Below are positions 47,226-55,726 of a stretch of 64,000 nucleotides of DNA, piece after piece. Both the position numbers and the translations under genes were made by a program. How positions within the stretch are numbered: the stretch's first letter is position 1; every line of letters begins with the position of its first letter. The notes under the pieces are model-generated. The model was not told the DNA's origin. It ran no database searches and saw only the letters and a program-made list of their open reading frames with translations. This stretch comes from Sphingomonas sp. HMP9 (GTDB taxonomy: Bacteria > Pseudomonadota > Alphaproteobacteria > Sphingomonadales > Sphingomonadaceae): assembly GCF_013374115.1 (NCBI RefSeq), contig NZ_AP022673.1, positions 1,578,501 through 1,642,500 on the forward strand, given 5' to 3'.

Positions 47226-49049
47226 CTATTCCACCGTCACGCTCTTCGCCAGATTGCGCGGCTGGTCGACATCCGTCCCCTTCAGCACCGCCACATGATA
47301 CGCCAGCAACTGCACTGGTACCGCGTACACCAGCGGCGCGATCAAGGGGTGGACCTTGGGCATGGTGATCGTCGCCATGCAGCCCTCGCCCGCCGCCTGG
47401 ATGCCGTCATAGTCCGAGATCAGCACGACCTTGCCGCCGCGCGCCATGACTTCCTGCATGTTGCTGACGGTCTTGTCGAACAGCGGCCCCGACGGCGCGA
47501 TGACAATGACGGGCACGTGCTCGTCGATCAGCGCGATCGGGCCGTGCTTCATCTCGCCCGCGGCATAGCCCTCGGCGTGGATATAGCTGATTTCCTTCAG
47601 CTTCAGCGCGCCTTCGAGTGCCAGCGGGTAATCCGTCCCGCGGCCGAGATACAGCACGTCGCGCGCGCCGGCGATGTTGTGCGCCATCGCCTCGATCGCC
47701 TCGTCATAGGCGAGCGCGCCGTTGAGCGCGGCGGGTGCCTCCGACAGATGCCGAACGATCTCGCGCTCCTGCTCCTTCGACAACAGGCCCTTCGCGCGCG
47801 CCAAGTTCGCGGCCAGCGCAGCGAGCACCGCGAGCTGGCAGGTGAACGCCTTGGTCGAGGCGACGCCGATCTCGGGCCCGGCATGCGTCGGCAGCAGCAG
47901 GTCCGCCTCGCGCGCCATCGAGCTGGTCGGCACGTTGACGACGACCGCGATCTTCTGCCCCTCGGCCTTGGCGTGGCGCAGCGCCGCGAGCGTGTCCGCC
48001 GTCTCGCCCGACTGCGAGATGAACAGCGCGAGCCCGCCATCCTCCATCACCGGCGCGCGGTAGCGGAATTCGGACGCCACATCGAGGTCGACGGGCACGC
48101 GCGCGAACTGCTCGAACCAGTATTTCGCGACCATGCCGGCGTAGAAGCTCGTCCCGCATGCGACGATCGTCACGCGCTTGATGGTCGACAGGTCGAATTC
48201 GGGGATCGGCAGCGAAACCTCGCCCTCCATCCGCTTCAGGTACGAGCGGAGCGTCTGCGCGACGACGATCGGCTGCTCGTAGATCTCCTTGAGCATGTAA
48301 TGCTTGTGATTGCCCTTCGAGATCACCTCGCCGGTGATTCCCGAGATCGTAATCGCACGCTCGACGGGCGTATTGTCACGATCATAGACCTGCGCGCCGT
48401 CGCGGGTCAGCACGACCCAATCGCCTTCGTCGAGATACGCGATCCGCTGCGTCAACGGCGCGAGCGCGAGCGCGTCGGAGCCGAGATACATCTCGACCTC
48501 TCCGTGGCCGACGACCAGCGGCGAACCGAGCCGCGCGCCGATCAGCAAATCGGGATGCTGGCGGAACAGGATCGCGAGCGCGAACGCCCCGTGCAGCCGG
48601 GGCAGCACGTCGCGGACCGCCGATACCGGGTCCATCCCCGCCTCGACCTTCTCGCTGACAAGGTGCGCGACGACTTCGGTGTCGGTCTCGCTCGTAAAGG
48701 TGCGGCCGCGTGCGATCAGTTCGTCGCGCAGCGGCTTGAAGTTCTCGATGATGCCGTTGTGGACGACCGCGACCTCGCCGGTGGCGTGCGGGTGCGCATT
48801 GTTGGTGGTCGGGCCGCCGTGCGTCGCCCAACGGGTATGCGCGATACCGGTCTTGCCGGGCAGCGGATGCGTGGCGAGTTCGTTCGCCAGATTGACGAGC
48901 TTGCCCGACGCGCGCCGACGCTCGATCGCGCCGTCATGGCCGGTCGCGATCCCGGCCGAGTCATAGCCGCGATATTCGAGCCGCTTCAGTCCGTCGAGCA
49001 ACCGGCCCGCGACATCGTCGCCGCTCAGAATTCCAACGATCCCACACAT
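47226..49049 (-). CDS. glmS: glutamine-fructose-6-phosphate aminotransferase (isomerizing)
   Basis: A 607-residue enzyme making glucosamine-6-phosphate for cell wall and lipid A. The N-terminal glutaminase uses Cys2 of MCGIVGILSGD, with ARGRTFTSETDTEVVAHL. Two SIS domains follow (ACGTSFYAGMVAKYWFEQ, ISQSGETADTLAAL) and the C-terminal LAKSVTVE is the typical ending. Length matches the family. It lies 23 bases downstream of glmU on the same strand, so the two UDP-GlcNAc pathway genes are probably co-transcribed. No glmS ribozyme signature is evident. Confidence 0.97.
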   Translation of the reverse strand: MCGIVGILSGDDVAGRLLDGLKRLEYRGYDSAGIATGHDGAIERRRASGKLVNLANELATHPLPGKTGIAHTRWATHGGPTTNNAHPHATGEVAVVHNGIIENFKPLRDELIARGRTFTSETDTEVVAHLVSEKVEAGMDPVSAVRDVLPRLHGAFALAILFRQHPDLLIGARLGSPLVVGHGEVEMYLGSDALALAPLTQRIAYLDEGDWVVLTRDGAQVYDRDNTPVERAITISGITGEVISKGNHKHYMLKEIYEQPIVVAQTLRSYLKRMEGEVSLPIPEFDLSTIKRVTIVACGTSFYAGMVAKYWFEQFARVPVDLDVASEFRYRAPVMEDGGLALFISQSGETADTLAALRHAKAEGQKIAVVVNVPTSSMAREADLLLPTHAGPEIGVASTKAFTCQLAVLAALAANLARAKGLLSKEQEREIVRHLSEAPAALNGALAYDEAIEAMAHNIAGARDVLYLGRGTDYPLALEGALKLKEISYIHAEGYAAGEMKHGPIALIDEHVPVIVIAPSGPLFDKTVSNMQEVMARGGKVVLISDYDGIQAAGEGCMATITMPKVHPLIAPLVYAVPVQLLAYHVAVLKGTDVDQPRNLAKSVTVE

Positions 49050-49072
49050 TCGATCTTACTCCAGAAACGCGC

Positions 49073-50491
49073 TTATCGGGCGGCCTTGCGGGCTATCATC
49101 TTCTCACGGAACCGAGCGGCCCAACCCGACTTGGCAACCTGCAGTGGCCGGACCAGCGCCAGCGCATCGGCCTCGACATCCTCGGTCAAAACCGATCCCG
49201 CCGCGACGATCGCGCCTGCGCCGACCGTGACGGGCGCGACGAGGGCCGAGTTCGAGCCGATGAATGCGCCTGCGCCGATCACGGTGCGGTATTTGAAATA
49301 GCCGTCATAGTTGCAGGTGATCGTCCCCGCGCCGATGTTCGCGCCGGCGCCGATGTCCGCATCGCCGATATAGGTTAGGTGGCTGACCTTGGCGCCTTCG
49401 CCGACGATCGCCTTCTTGATCTCGACAAAGTTGCCGACCTTGGCGTCGGCGTGCAGGTCTGCGCCGGGGCGGAGGCGAGCGAACGGGCCGACGTTCGCGC
49501 CCTTGCCGACCGAGGCACCCTCGATGTGGCTGAACGCGTGGATCGTCGCGCCGTCTTCGATGCGAACGCCGGGCCCGAACACGACATTGGGTTCGATCAC
49601 GACGTCGCGGCCAAGTTGCGTGTCGTGCGCGAACCAGACGGTGTCGGGTGCGATCAGCGTGACTCCGTCGGCCATGGCCTGTGCGCGGCGCGTCGACTGC
49701 CATGCGCCTTCGACGCTGGCGAGTTCGCCGCGACTGTTGACGCCGGCGACCTCGTCCGCGCCGGTTTCGATGACGGCGGACGCGCGGCTGTCGGCGCCTG
49801 CCAGCCCGACGATGTCGGTAAGGTAATATTCGCCGGCCGCGTTGTCGTTGCCGAGTCGATCGAGCAGCGCGAACAGGTCGGTCGCGCGCACTGCCATCAG
49901 CCCGGAATTGCACAGCGTCACTGCCCGTTCCGCCTCCGACGCGTCCTTATACTCGACGATCCGGTCCATCCGGCCCGCGGAGTCGGCGATGACGCGACCA
50001 TAGGCGCCGGGTACTGCGGGACGAAAGCCGAGCACGACGACGGCGGGCGTGTCGTCGCCGTGCAACCGGTCGATCATCCGCTGCATCGTCGCGGCTGTGA
50101 CCAGGGGCACGTCGCCGTAGAGGATGAGGACGTCGCCCTCGAACCCTGCCAGTGCTTCGCGCGCCTGTGCCACCGCGTGGCCGGTGCCGAGCTGCTCGGC
50201 CTGGAGCGCGGTGGAAATCCCAAGCGGCGCGACCGCCGCTTCGACCTGTTCGCGCCCTGCCCCTGTCACGACGACGGTCTTCGCCGGATGCAACGCCGCT
50301 GCGCTTGCAACGAGATGAAGCAGCATCGGTCGCCCGGCGATCGGATGCAGGACCTTGTGGAGATCGGATTTCATCCGCGTACCCTTGCCCGCGGCGAGGA
50401 TCACGACTGCGATAGGATGGGCCAGGGGATGGGCCAGAGGATGGGCTGGGGGACGGGCTGGAATCGGTTGGTCGATGGAATGCGTCGTCAT
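49073..50491 (-). CDS. glmU: bifunctional UDP-GlcNAc pyrophosphorylase/GlcN-1-P acetyltransferase
   Basis: A 472-residue enzyme finishing UDP-N-acetylglucosamine. The N-terminal pyrophosphorylase has VVILAAGKGTRMKSDLHKVLH and ILYGDVPLV; the C-terminal left-handed beta-helix hexapeptide domain has YIGDADIGAGANIGAGTITCNYDGYFK. Compared with family members it has an N-terminal extension of about 25 residues with a repeated His-Pro-Leu-Ala motif, coded by four 12-bp tandem units. The ATG at 50491 is the likely start. It is divergent from gph. Confidence 0.95.
   Translation of the reverse strand: MTTHSIDQPIPARPPAHPLAHPLAHPIAVVILAAGKGTRMKSDLHKVLHPIAGRPMLLHLVASAAALHPAKTVVVTGAGREQVEAAVAPLGISTALQAEQLGTGHAVAQAREALAGFEGDVLILYGDVPLVTAATMQRMIDRLHGDDTPAVVVLGFRPAVPGAYGRVIADSAGRMDRIVEYKDASEAERAVTLCNSGLMAVRATDLFALLDRLGNDNAAGEYYLTDIVGLAGADSRASAVIETGADEVAGVNSRGELASVEGAWQSTRRAQAMADGVTLIAPDTVWFAHDTQLGRDVVIEPNVVFGPGVRIEDGATIHAFSHIEGASVGKGANVGPFARLRPGADLHADAKVGNFVEIKKAIVGEGAKVSHLTYIGDADIGAGANIGAGTITCNYDGYFKYRTVIGAGAFIGSNSALVAPVTVGAGAIVAAGSVLTEDVEADALALVRPLQVAKSGWAARFREKMIARKAAR
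50416..50463. repeat. four 12-bp tandem units in the glmU N-terminus
   Basis: GGATGGGCCAGG (50416), GGATGGGCCAGA (50428), GGATGGGCTGGG (50440), GGACGGGCTGGA (50452). Each codes four residues of the AHPL type on the minus strand, so copy number change keeps the frame. Confidence 0.85.
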
Positions 50492-50553
50492 GGAAGGATC
50501 GCTGCCACGAAAGCCTTGCCAGTTCCATAGTCTCGCTGGCAGGCCCCCACCCA

Positions 50554-51237
50554 ATGACGCATTTTTTATTCGATATCGTCGGGTTCGACCTCGACGGCAC
50601 GTTGCTCGACACCAGCGGCGACCTGGCCGCCGCGGTCAACCATGCGCTTGGTCTGGTCGATCGACCGCCCCTTGCCGTCGAGCAGGTCAAGCCGATGATC
50701 GGCGGCGGTGCACGGCACATGCTCAAGCAGGGCCTGACCGCGACCGGCGGCTATGACGAGGCGATGCTCGACACGCTGCATGCCGCGCTGCTCACCTATT
50801 ACGAGGCGAATATCTGCGTTCTGACAAAACCTTATCCGGGTGCAATCGACGCGCTGGACACGTTGGCAGCGAAAGGCGTGACGCTCGGGATCGTCACCAA
50901 CAAGATCGAGCGGTTCGCGCGGATCGTGCTGGGCGACCTCGGGCTGACCGATCGGTTTGCGTGCATCCTGGGCGGCGATACGCTTGCGGAGTCGAAGCCC
51001 TCGCCGGTGCCAATCCACGCGATGGTGACGCGGTGTCGGGAAAGCGGGGGCGGCGGAGGACGTGCCGCGTTCGTCGGCGACTCGATCTTCGACATCCAAG
51101 CCGGGCAAGCGGCAGGCCTGCCGACGATTGCGTGCAGCTTCGGTTTCCTCATGCAGCCTGTGGCCGAGCTTGGCGCCGACGCGGTGATCGACGGTTTCGA
51201 CGACCTCGTCCCGACGCTCGAAAGGCTCGGCGCATGA
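50554..51237 (+). CDS. gph: phosphoglycolate phosphatase, HAD family
   Basis: A 227-residue haloacid dehalogenase-like phosphatase. The nucleophile motif is FDLDGTLLDTSGDL near the N-terminus, a Thr in LGIVTNKIERFA (motif II), a Lys in LAESKPSP (motif III) and the acidic pair in AFVGDSIFDIQAGQAAG (motif IV). It would clear 2-phosphoglycolate produced by oxygenation or DNA repair; related HAD phosphatases cannot be excluded. The stop overlaps the VanZ-like start by four bases. Confidence 0.88.
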   Translation: MTHFLFDIVGFDLDGTLLDTSGDLAAAVNHALGLVDRPPLAVEQVKPMIGGGARHMLKQGLTATGGYDEAMLDTLHAALLTYYEANICVLTKPYPGAIDALDTLAAKGVTLGIVTNKIERFARIVLGDLGLTDRFACILGGDTLAESKPSPVPIHAMVTRCRESGGGGGRAAFVGDSIFDIQAGQAAGLPTIACSFGFLMQPVAELGADAVIDGFDDLVPTLERLGA

Positions 51238-51593
51238 ACCGGGCCGTTCTCACACGCGTCGCGCTGGTATTGGCCGTGGTGTTCGCGGTGACGATGGCGC
51301 TGCTGCCGAAGCCGCCACACATGCCGATCGACCAGTTCGGCGACAAGTTCGGGCATATGCTCGCCTTTGCGACGATGGCGTTGCTGGCGGCGCTGTCCTA
51401 TCCGACCGCGCGACTGTCCCGGATCGGCGAGCGGCTGTCGTTCCTGGGCGCGTTGATCGAGGTGCTGCAGGCGATCCCGTCGCTGCACCGGGACTGCGAC
51501 ATTTACGACTGGATCGCCGATACGGTCGCGATCACCGTCGTGTTGCTGATCGTCTGGGCCGTCCGGCGCACGCGTGGCGCGCGGCTTAACTAA
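51234..51593 (+). CDS. VanZ-like family membrane protein
   Basis: A 119-residue protein with four hydrophobic helices (about residues 6-24, 39-57, 68-82 and 94-110). The GDKFGHMLAFATMALLAAL and IEVLQAIPSLHRDCDIYDWIADTVAI segments match the VanZ-like family, including the conserved Asp-x-x-Asp-x-x-x-Asp stretch near the C-terminus. Function of the family is poorly defined beyond weak teicoplanin resistance in enterococci. The ATGA overlap with gph indicates coupling; it ends three bases into the convergent nucleotidyltransferase stop. Confidence 0.75.
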   Translation: MNRAVLTRVALVLAVVFAVTMALLPKPPHMPIDQFGDKFGHMLAFATMALLAALSYPTARLSRIGERLSFLGALIEVLQAIPSLHRDCDIYDWIADTVAITVVLLIVWAVRRTRGARLN

Positions 51594-52567
51594 GCCTTGC
51601 GCCATTTCGTCCAGAGGTGGCGGATGAGCATGGCCGGCGGCATGCGCAGCCAGTGCGAGCGGACGTAGAAGGCTAGCCGGGTGATCGGCCGGATCGGCCT
51701 GCCCCAATCGTCGCGCGCGGTGATGCGGCGCAGATACAGGCGATCCAGGCCGTGCGCAGGACGGTCGCCGAACACCGCGGCGACCAGACGAAGCGACCGC
51801 GAAACCTCGCGCTGCAAACCGTGACGACGCGCTTCGGCATCGAGGTCTTGGGTGCCGAACTCGTTGACCAGACAGTGGATATCCCAAAGGTTGCGAAGCC
51901 CGCCGGCAAGATCGCCATCGGCGAACAGGTGCGCTGCGGCATGGATCAGCATCCCGTTGGGCGAGAGCGTCCGCAGGCCCTTCTCGAGCGCCACGCTGCC
52001 CTCGATCAACGCCGCCGCATCGGGCGTGATCCGCGCGGTCAGCGGCAGGATCGTGTGGTGGACGTCGATCATCCGGTCGCGCTCGCGGTGGATCAGCGGC
52101 GGGAGCTCGTGCATCCAGCGGCGATAATAGACGTCGTCATACGGGTCGGGCTTCACCCATTCCCAGCCCGCGGCGAGCAGCGCCGTCTCGACCGCGCCGA
52201 TCGATGCACGCGGCACCAGTATGTCGAGATCGCCGATCGCGCGGCCCTGCCCCGCCGACAGACCCGCCGCGACGAACGCGGTGCCCTTCAGCAGGATGAC
52301 CGGGCAATCGACCGCAGACAGCGCACGCCGCGCCATCTCGGCTTCCCACAGCGCGGCGCGGCGGCCGTGTTCGGCAGCGGCGCGTGCGTCGGCGAGGATC
52401 GCCGTCACTGCGCCCGGCAGCGGCAAGCCATCGAGTCGCATCGCCAGCGTGCCGATCAATTGCTCCGCCCGCGCCATCGCCAGCAGCGCGGTCCAGCCGT
52501 CCCCGTCGAGCCCGACGATGCTGGCCGGATCCGTGAGCGCGCGCGCGAGGATGCGAGCATCGTTCAC
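51590..52567 (-). CDS. PF14907-type nucleotidyltransferase of the HPr-rel-A operon
   Basis: A 325-residue protein with the nucleotidyltransferase core LLKGTAFVAAGLSAGQGRAIGDLDILVPR (Gly then Asp-x-Asp), followed by HELPPLIHRERDRMIDVHHTIL with a third acidic position, and a helical C-terminal domain with LIHAAAHLFADG. This is the family of uncharacterised nucleotidyltransferases often found near peptide-modifying genes. The GTG at 52567 overlaps the kinase stop (GTGA). It is the last gene of a four-gene operon. Its substrate could be the Tat-exported protein coded at the operon's head or another small molecule. Confidence 0.8.
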   Translation of the reverse strand: MNDARILARALTDPASIVGLDGDGWTALLAMARAEQLIGTLAMRLDGLPLPGAVTAILADARAAAEHGRRAALWEAEMARRALSAVDCPVILLKGTAFVAAGLSAGQGRAIGDLDILVPRASIGAVETALLAAGWEWVKPDPYDDVYYRRWMHELPPLIHRERDRMIDVHHTILPLTARITPDAAALIEGSVALEKGLRTLSPNGMLIHAAAHLFADGDLAGGLRNLWDIHCLVNEFGTQDLDAEARRHGLQREVSRSLRLVAAVFGDRPAHGLDRLYLRRITARDDWGRPIRPITRLAFYVRSHWLRMPPAMLIRHLWTKWRKA

Positions 52568-53424
52568 AAGGCGGCCCACAAGGCCTCGACCTGCTCGATC
52601 GCGCGCGCGCCGTCCGGATAATCGATCGCGACCGAAGGAACGTCCGCGATCAAACCCGTCAGCGCACGGAAGCCCGCCTCGCCCAGCGCGACATAATTGG
52701 TCGAGGCCTGTGTCATCCGCACGAACGCCTCGGCAGGCGGGACCGGTCGCGTCTCCGCGTCGAAGCCATAGCGTGGAAACACGAGCAGCGCCGGCACAGC
52801 CGGGGTATCCATCGCCGCAATCGCGCGCGCGTCAGGGACCATATGGCGGATGTCGCCCTTCGGCGTCGCCGGCATCAGCGGCCCCATCCGCGCATCCGGC
52901 CACGCTGCCTCGGCCGCCGCGATCGCCGCGTTCTTCAGGCTGACCAGCCGGGGAAACGCGTGGATCAGCCCGGTCAGCGGATCCAGCAACGCGAACTCGT
53001 CCCCCATGAACCGCCAGCCCTTCGCGGCAAGCAAGGTCGCCAGCGTCGACTTTCCCGCCCCCGAAATCCCGGTCATCAACAGCGCCCGTCCATCGCGCTC
53101 GACCGCGGACGCGTGGAGCAGCAGATACCGCCGCGCGCCCAATGCCATCTGGAGGTTCATCGCCATTTCGGCCGCGAGCAGCCCCTGGCGCAACGGCAAC
53201 GGTGCGGCTTCGGGGAGCATATAGTCGCCACCGATCTCCACGGACGGCCGCACGATCCTGCGCCAGGGGCGGCGCGCGAACAGCCGGACGGTAAAGTCGG
53301 GCACGCCGTCCTGCGGCTTGGGATAGTCTCGATACAGCGTCTCGAGGTCCGCGATCGGCGCGCGCCAGTCCGAGCCGATACGAAAGCCGACGGGGCCTAT
53401 CCTTACCAAAAAGGCATGTCTCAT
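52564..53424 (-). CDS. HprK-related kinase A
   Basis: A 286-residue protein. Its C-terminal two thirds resemble the HPr kinase/phosphorylase core: LLLHASAVERDG, the P-loop GISGAGKST at residues 119-127, and GDEFALLDP with the acidic pair. The N-terminal part (PVGFRIGSDWRAP, then a beta-rich stretch) differs from HprK proper. NCBI has named the group HprK-related kinase A from its neighbourhood. No HPr-type PTS protein is in the window. Related HprK-like kinases phosphorylate the C-terminal residue of some lasso peptide precursors. ATGA overlap with the PqqD-like gene. Confidence 0.85.
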   Translation of the reverse strand: MRHAFLVRIGPVGFRIGSDWRAPIADLETLYRDYPKPQDGVPDFTVRLFARRPWRRIVRPSVEIGGDYMLPEAAPLPLRQGLLAAEMAMNLQMALGARRYLLLHASAVERDGRALLMTGISGAGKSTLATLLAAKGWRFMGDEFALLDPLTGLIHAFPRLVSLKNAAIAAAEAAWPDARMGPLMPATPKGDIRHMVPDARAIAAMDTPAVPALLVFPRYGFDAETRPVPPAEAFVRMTQASTNYVALGEAGFRALTGLIADVPSVAIDYPDGARAIEQVEALWAAL

Positions 53425-53696
53425 AAGCTCTCGACGAGCCCGGCTTCGATCAATTCGTCCAGCCGGGCCGTCAGGGCCGCACGATCCGCGTCTTCGAGAT
53501 CATAGTCGTGCCCGAGACGGTCCAGTAGGGCATCGAGCGACAGTCCGTCCTCGCCCAATGCTTCCAGGATCTGCGGCGCGGGCTCGGTCAACAGGTGCGT
53601 GATGCCCGATGCACGGTGATAGACCGCGGTGAAGGCATCGAGCGGCGCGATCAGCAGGCCTCCACCGGGTGGCCCTCGGAAGATCGGATCGGGCAC
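53421..53696 (-). CDS. HPr-rel-A system PqqD family peptide chaperone
   Basis: A 91-residue PqqD-like protein. It begins with PDPIFRGPPGGGLLIAPLD and continues FTAVYHRASGITHLLTEPAP, then a helical end LDALLDRLGHDYDLEDADRAALTARLDELIEAGLVE. PqqD-type folds serve as RiPP recognition elements that bind leader peptides. The GTG start at 53696 sits 5 bases after the upstream gene's stop; its own stop overlaps the kinase start (ATGA). No ATG is available in a good position, so the start is inferred. Between Tat protein and kinase, the role would be substrate delivery. Confidence 0.78.
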   Translation of the reverse strand: MPDPIFRGPPGGGLLIAPLDAFTAVYHRASGITHLLTEPAPQILEALGEDGLSLDALLDRLGHDYDLEDADRAALTARLDELIEAGLVESL

Positions 53697-53700
53697 GGCG

Positions 53701-54132
53701 TCAGCCGCGCGGCATCTGCAACGATGCGAAGCAGGTGAAGCCGCCCCGGCCACGCTGCAACCGGCGGATGTATTTGACGTAGGCGCGGCTGCGTTCGGAA
53801 TCGGTACCGGGCAGCGTGCTGCCGCTGGCCATTGCCCGCTTGACCTCTTCGCCCTTGAACGGGCGAGTCGAGGGCGGGAATGCGCCCTTGGTGCGTGCCG
53901 GGACGACCCTGCCGTCGGCGTCGATATAGCTGCCCGCGCGGCCCGGATCGGGAACGGGGATCTCGCAGTTCAGCACCGAGCCCGCGGTCTGCGCGAGCGC
54001 CGGACGGATCGACACGACCGCCCCCGCACCGACGGCGCCGAGCACCAGGATCCGGCGGCGGGTTGGCACGCTGGGGTGCGCATCGGTGTCCGGGCTTGGC
54101 GCCTGGCTCTGATTGGGTTGCGTGTCGTCCAT
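53701..54132 (-). CDS. Tat-signal small exported protein heading the HPr-rel-A operon
   Basis: A 143-residue protein of unknown function. A twin-arginine signal (SVPTRRRILVLGAVGAGAVV at about 21-40, cut near ALAQ at 48) is followed by a mature part with Cys56 in LNCEIPVPDPG, a Pro/basic middle, and a C-terminus GFTCFASLQMPRG with Cys134. The mature part is short, basic and hardly globular. It is the first gene of the run and reads directly into the PqqD-like gene, so it is the natural candidate for a modified or chaperoned substrate. ATG 54132 follows AGGGA at 4 bases. Confidence 0.65.
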   Translation of the reverse strand: MDDTQPNQSQAPSPDTDAHPSVPTRRRILVLGAVGAGAVVSIRPALAQTAGSVLNCEIPVPDPGRAGSYIDADGRVVPARTKGAFPPSTRPFKGEEVKRAMASGSTLPGTDSERSRAYVKYIRRLQRGRGGFTCFASLQMPRG

Positions 54133-54254
54133 GGTTTCCCTGCTAGACCACAGCCCTTTCACAATCCGGAAGTCCTGACAATATCGCTGTTTCGGCTGCG
54201 TCGGGAGCGTGCCGAAGCAGGACGGCTTGACGCTCCGCTCGATGCGCTACGAGA

Positions 54255-54340
54255 CCCGTCGTCCTGACGAAGGTCGGGACCTCCTGTGACGAACGTCGAA
54301 GCGTGTGGCTCTGGATCCTGACTTTCGTCAGGATGACGGA
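54255..54340. repeat. family A palindromic element (copy A4)
   Basis: Arms CCCGTCGTCCTGACGAAGGT and ACTTTCGTCAGGATGACGGA, with a GTGGCTCTGGATCC inner part. It lies between the divergent Tat-protein and phoR genes (54133-54453), which otherwise show no gene. Confidence 0.85.
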
Positions 54341-54453
54341 GAGGATGACAGTGCCGGGGGAACGGCGTGGCGCCACTCAACGGACGATACCGGTTTGTGC
54401 CGCACCACTGTATGGCGCGGTGCTGGACGTCGATTTCGTCCCAGGAGACCGCA

Positions 54454-55680
54454 ATGCTTTCCGGATTTGGCCTGCGTACGTTTTGGGCGATCGTCGTCGT
54501 CGTCATCGCTGCTGCAGCGGTGTTCGCGCTCACGCGCGATGTGCAGGGGGCGATCGTCGCGCTGGTCGGCGGGATCGCCGCGGCGCTGGTCGCCGCCGGC
54601 ACCGGCGACGAGGCGCCGGCCCCCGATGATTCGACGAGCGTTTCACCGTCGGTGCTCGACGACGTGCTCGACGCGATCGTCGCGCCGGTGATGCTGGTGC
54701 AGGACGGCCGCGTGGTGGTCGCGAACCGGGCCGCGCGAATGTTGCTGGGCGCGCATATTCTCGGCGAGGACGCGCGCGTCGCGATCCGCCATCCTGCCGC
54801 CGCCGAGCGACTGGGGACGCCCGGCCCGATCGACGGCGAGCGGCCGATCGAGCTGGTCGGGCTCGGCACCCGCGACCAGCGTTGGGAGATGCTGCTCAGC
54901 GAGACGTCGGAGGGGCAGCGCATCGTCCACTTGGTCGACCAGACCGGCAATTATGCCGCCGAGCGGATGCGAATCGATTTCGTCGCCAATGCGAGCCACG
55001 AACTGCGCACGCCGCTCGCGTCGATCCTGGGGTTCATCGAGACGCTGCGCGACGAGGCGGGCGAGGATGCCGAAGTCCGCGCGCGCTTCCTGAAAGTCAT
55101 GGACGACGAGGCGCGGCGGATGCAGCGGCTGGTCGAGGACCTGATCTCGCTGAGCCGGATCGAGGCGGAGAAATTCCGCCTGCCCGATCAGGCAGTCGAT
55201 CTCGCACAACTGGTCGAGGATACGCGTGAGGAGCTGGCCGACGCGGCGGGCGATCGCGGTCAGGATCTGGTCGCGACGATCGATCCGAATCTCGCCGCGG
55301 TATCGGGGGATCGGGTGCAGCTGTCGCAGATGCTCCACAACCTGATCGGCAATGCGATGAAATACGGGCGCGCGGGCACGCCGGTGACGATCGAACTGAA
55401 GCGCGACGATGCCGGGATGATCCGGCTTTCGATCCGCGACGAGGGCGATGGGATCGCGGCGGTGCATATCCCGCGGCTGACCGAGCGCTTCTACCGGGCC
55501 GATGCGGGGCGCAGCCGATCGCTGGGCGGCACGGGCCTGGGACTGGCGATCGTCAAGCATATCGTCGAGCGTCACCGCGGGCGGCTCGATATCGCCAGCC
55601 AGGTCGGCGTCGGGACGATTGTTTCGGTCGTCCTGCCGCCGAGCGGCGGGGCCACCAAAGCCGGTGTCATAAAAGGGTAA
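54454..55680 (+). CDS. phoR: phosphate regulon sensor kinase PhoR
   Basis: A 408-residue membrane histidine kinase. Two hydrophobic segments (about residues 8-25 and 30-46), a PAS-like region with PVMLVQDGRVVVANRAARMLLG, the H-box FVANASHELRTPLASILGF, N-box LIGNAMKYG, and G-boxes DEGDGIAAVHI and GGTGLGLAIVKHI. It senses phosphate status through PstSCAB/PhoU and phosphorylates PhoB. The ATG at 54454 follows AGGAGA. Its position ahead of pst-phoU-phoB places kinase and regulator at the two ends of the same locus. Confidence 0.92.
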   Translation: MLSGFGLRTFWAIVVVVIAAAAVFALTRDVQGAIVALVGGIAAALVAAGTGDEAPAPDDSTSVSPSVLDDVLDAIVAPVMLVQDGRVVVANRAARMLLGAHILGEDARVAIRHPAAAERLGTPGPIDGERPIELVGLGTRDQRWEMLLSETSEGQRIVHLVDQTGNYAAERMRIDFVANASHELRTPLASILGFIETLRDEAGEDAEVRARFLKVMDDEARRMQRLVEDLISLSRIEAEKFRLPDQAVDLAQLVEDTREELADAAGDRGQDLVATIDPNLAAVSGDRVQLSQMLHNLIGNAMKYGRAGTPVTIELKRDDAGMIRLSIRDEGDGIAAVHIPRLTERFYRADAGRSRSLGGTGLGLAIVKHIVERHRGRLDIASQVGVGTIVSVVLPPSGGATKAGVIKG

Positions 55681-55726
55681 CCCAACTGTCACACAGGAGC
55701 GTCTTTAGTACCGCTAAGGCCGGTGC

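Noticed and set aside
47226..49200. glmS ribozyme or sRNA-type control upstream of glmS
   Set aside because: glmS lies 23 bases after glmU, leaving no room for a ribozyme, and no such core is seen.
45522..49301. A very long plus-strand open frame of about 1,260 codons
   Set aside because: It runs antisense through gcvT, the riboswitch and glmS, has Arg/Asp/Ala-rich low-quality composition and no recognisable domain. It is a by-product of high GC codon use.
55686..55715. Pho box upstream of pstS
   Set aside because: Only one CTGTCAC half-site is visible at about 55686. The second half at 11-base spacing does not match, so I do not list it as an operator.
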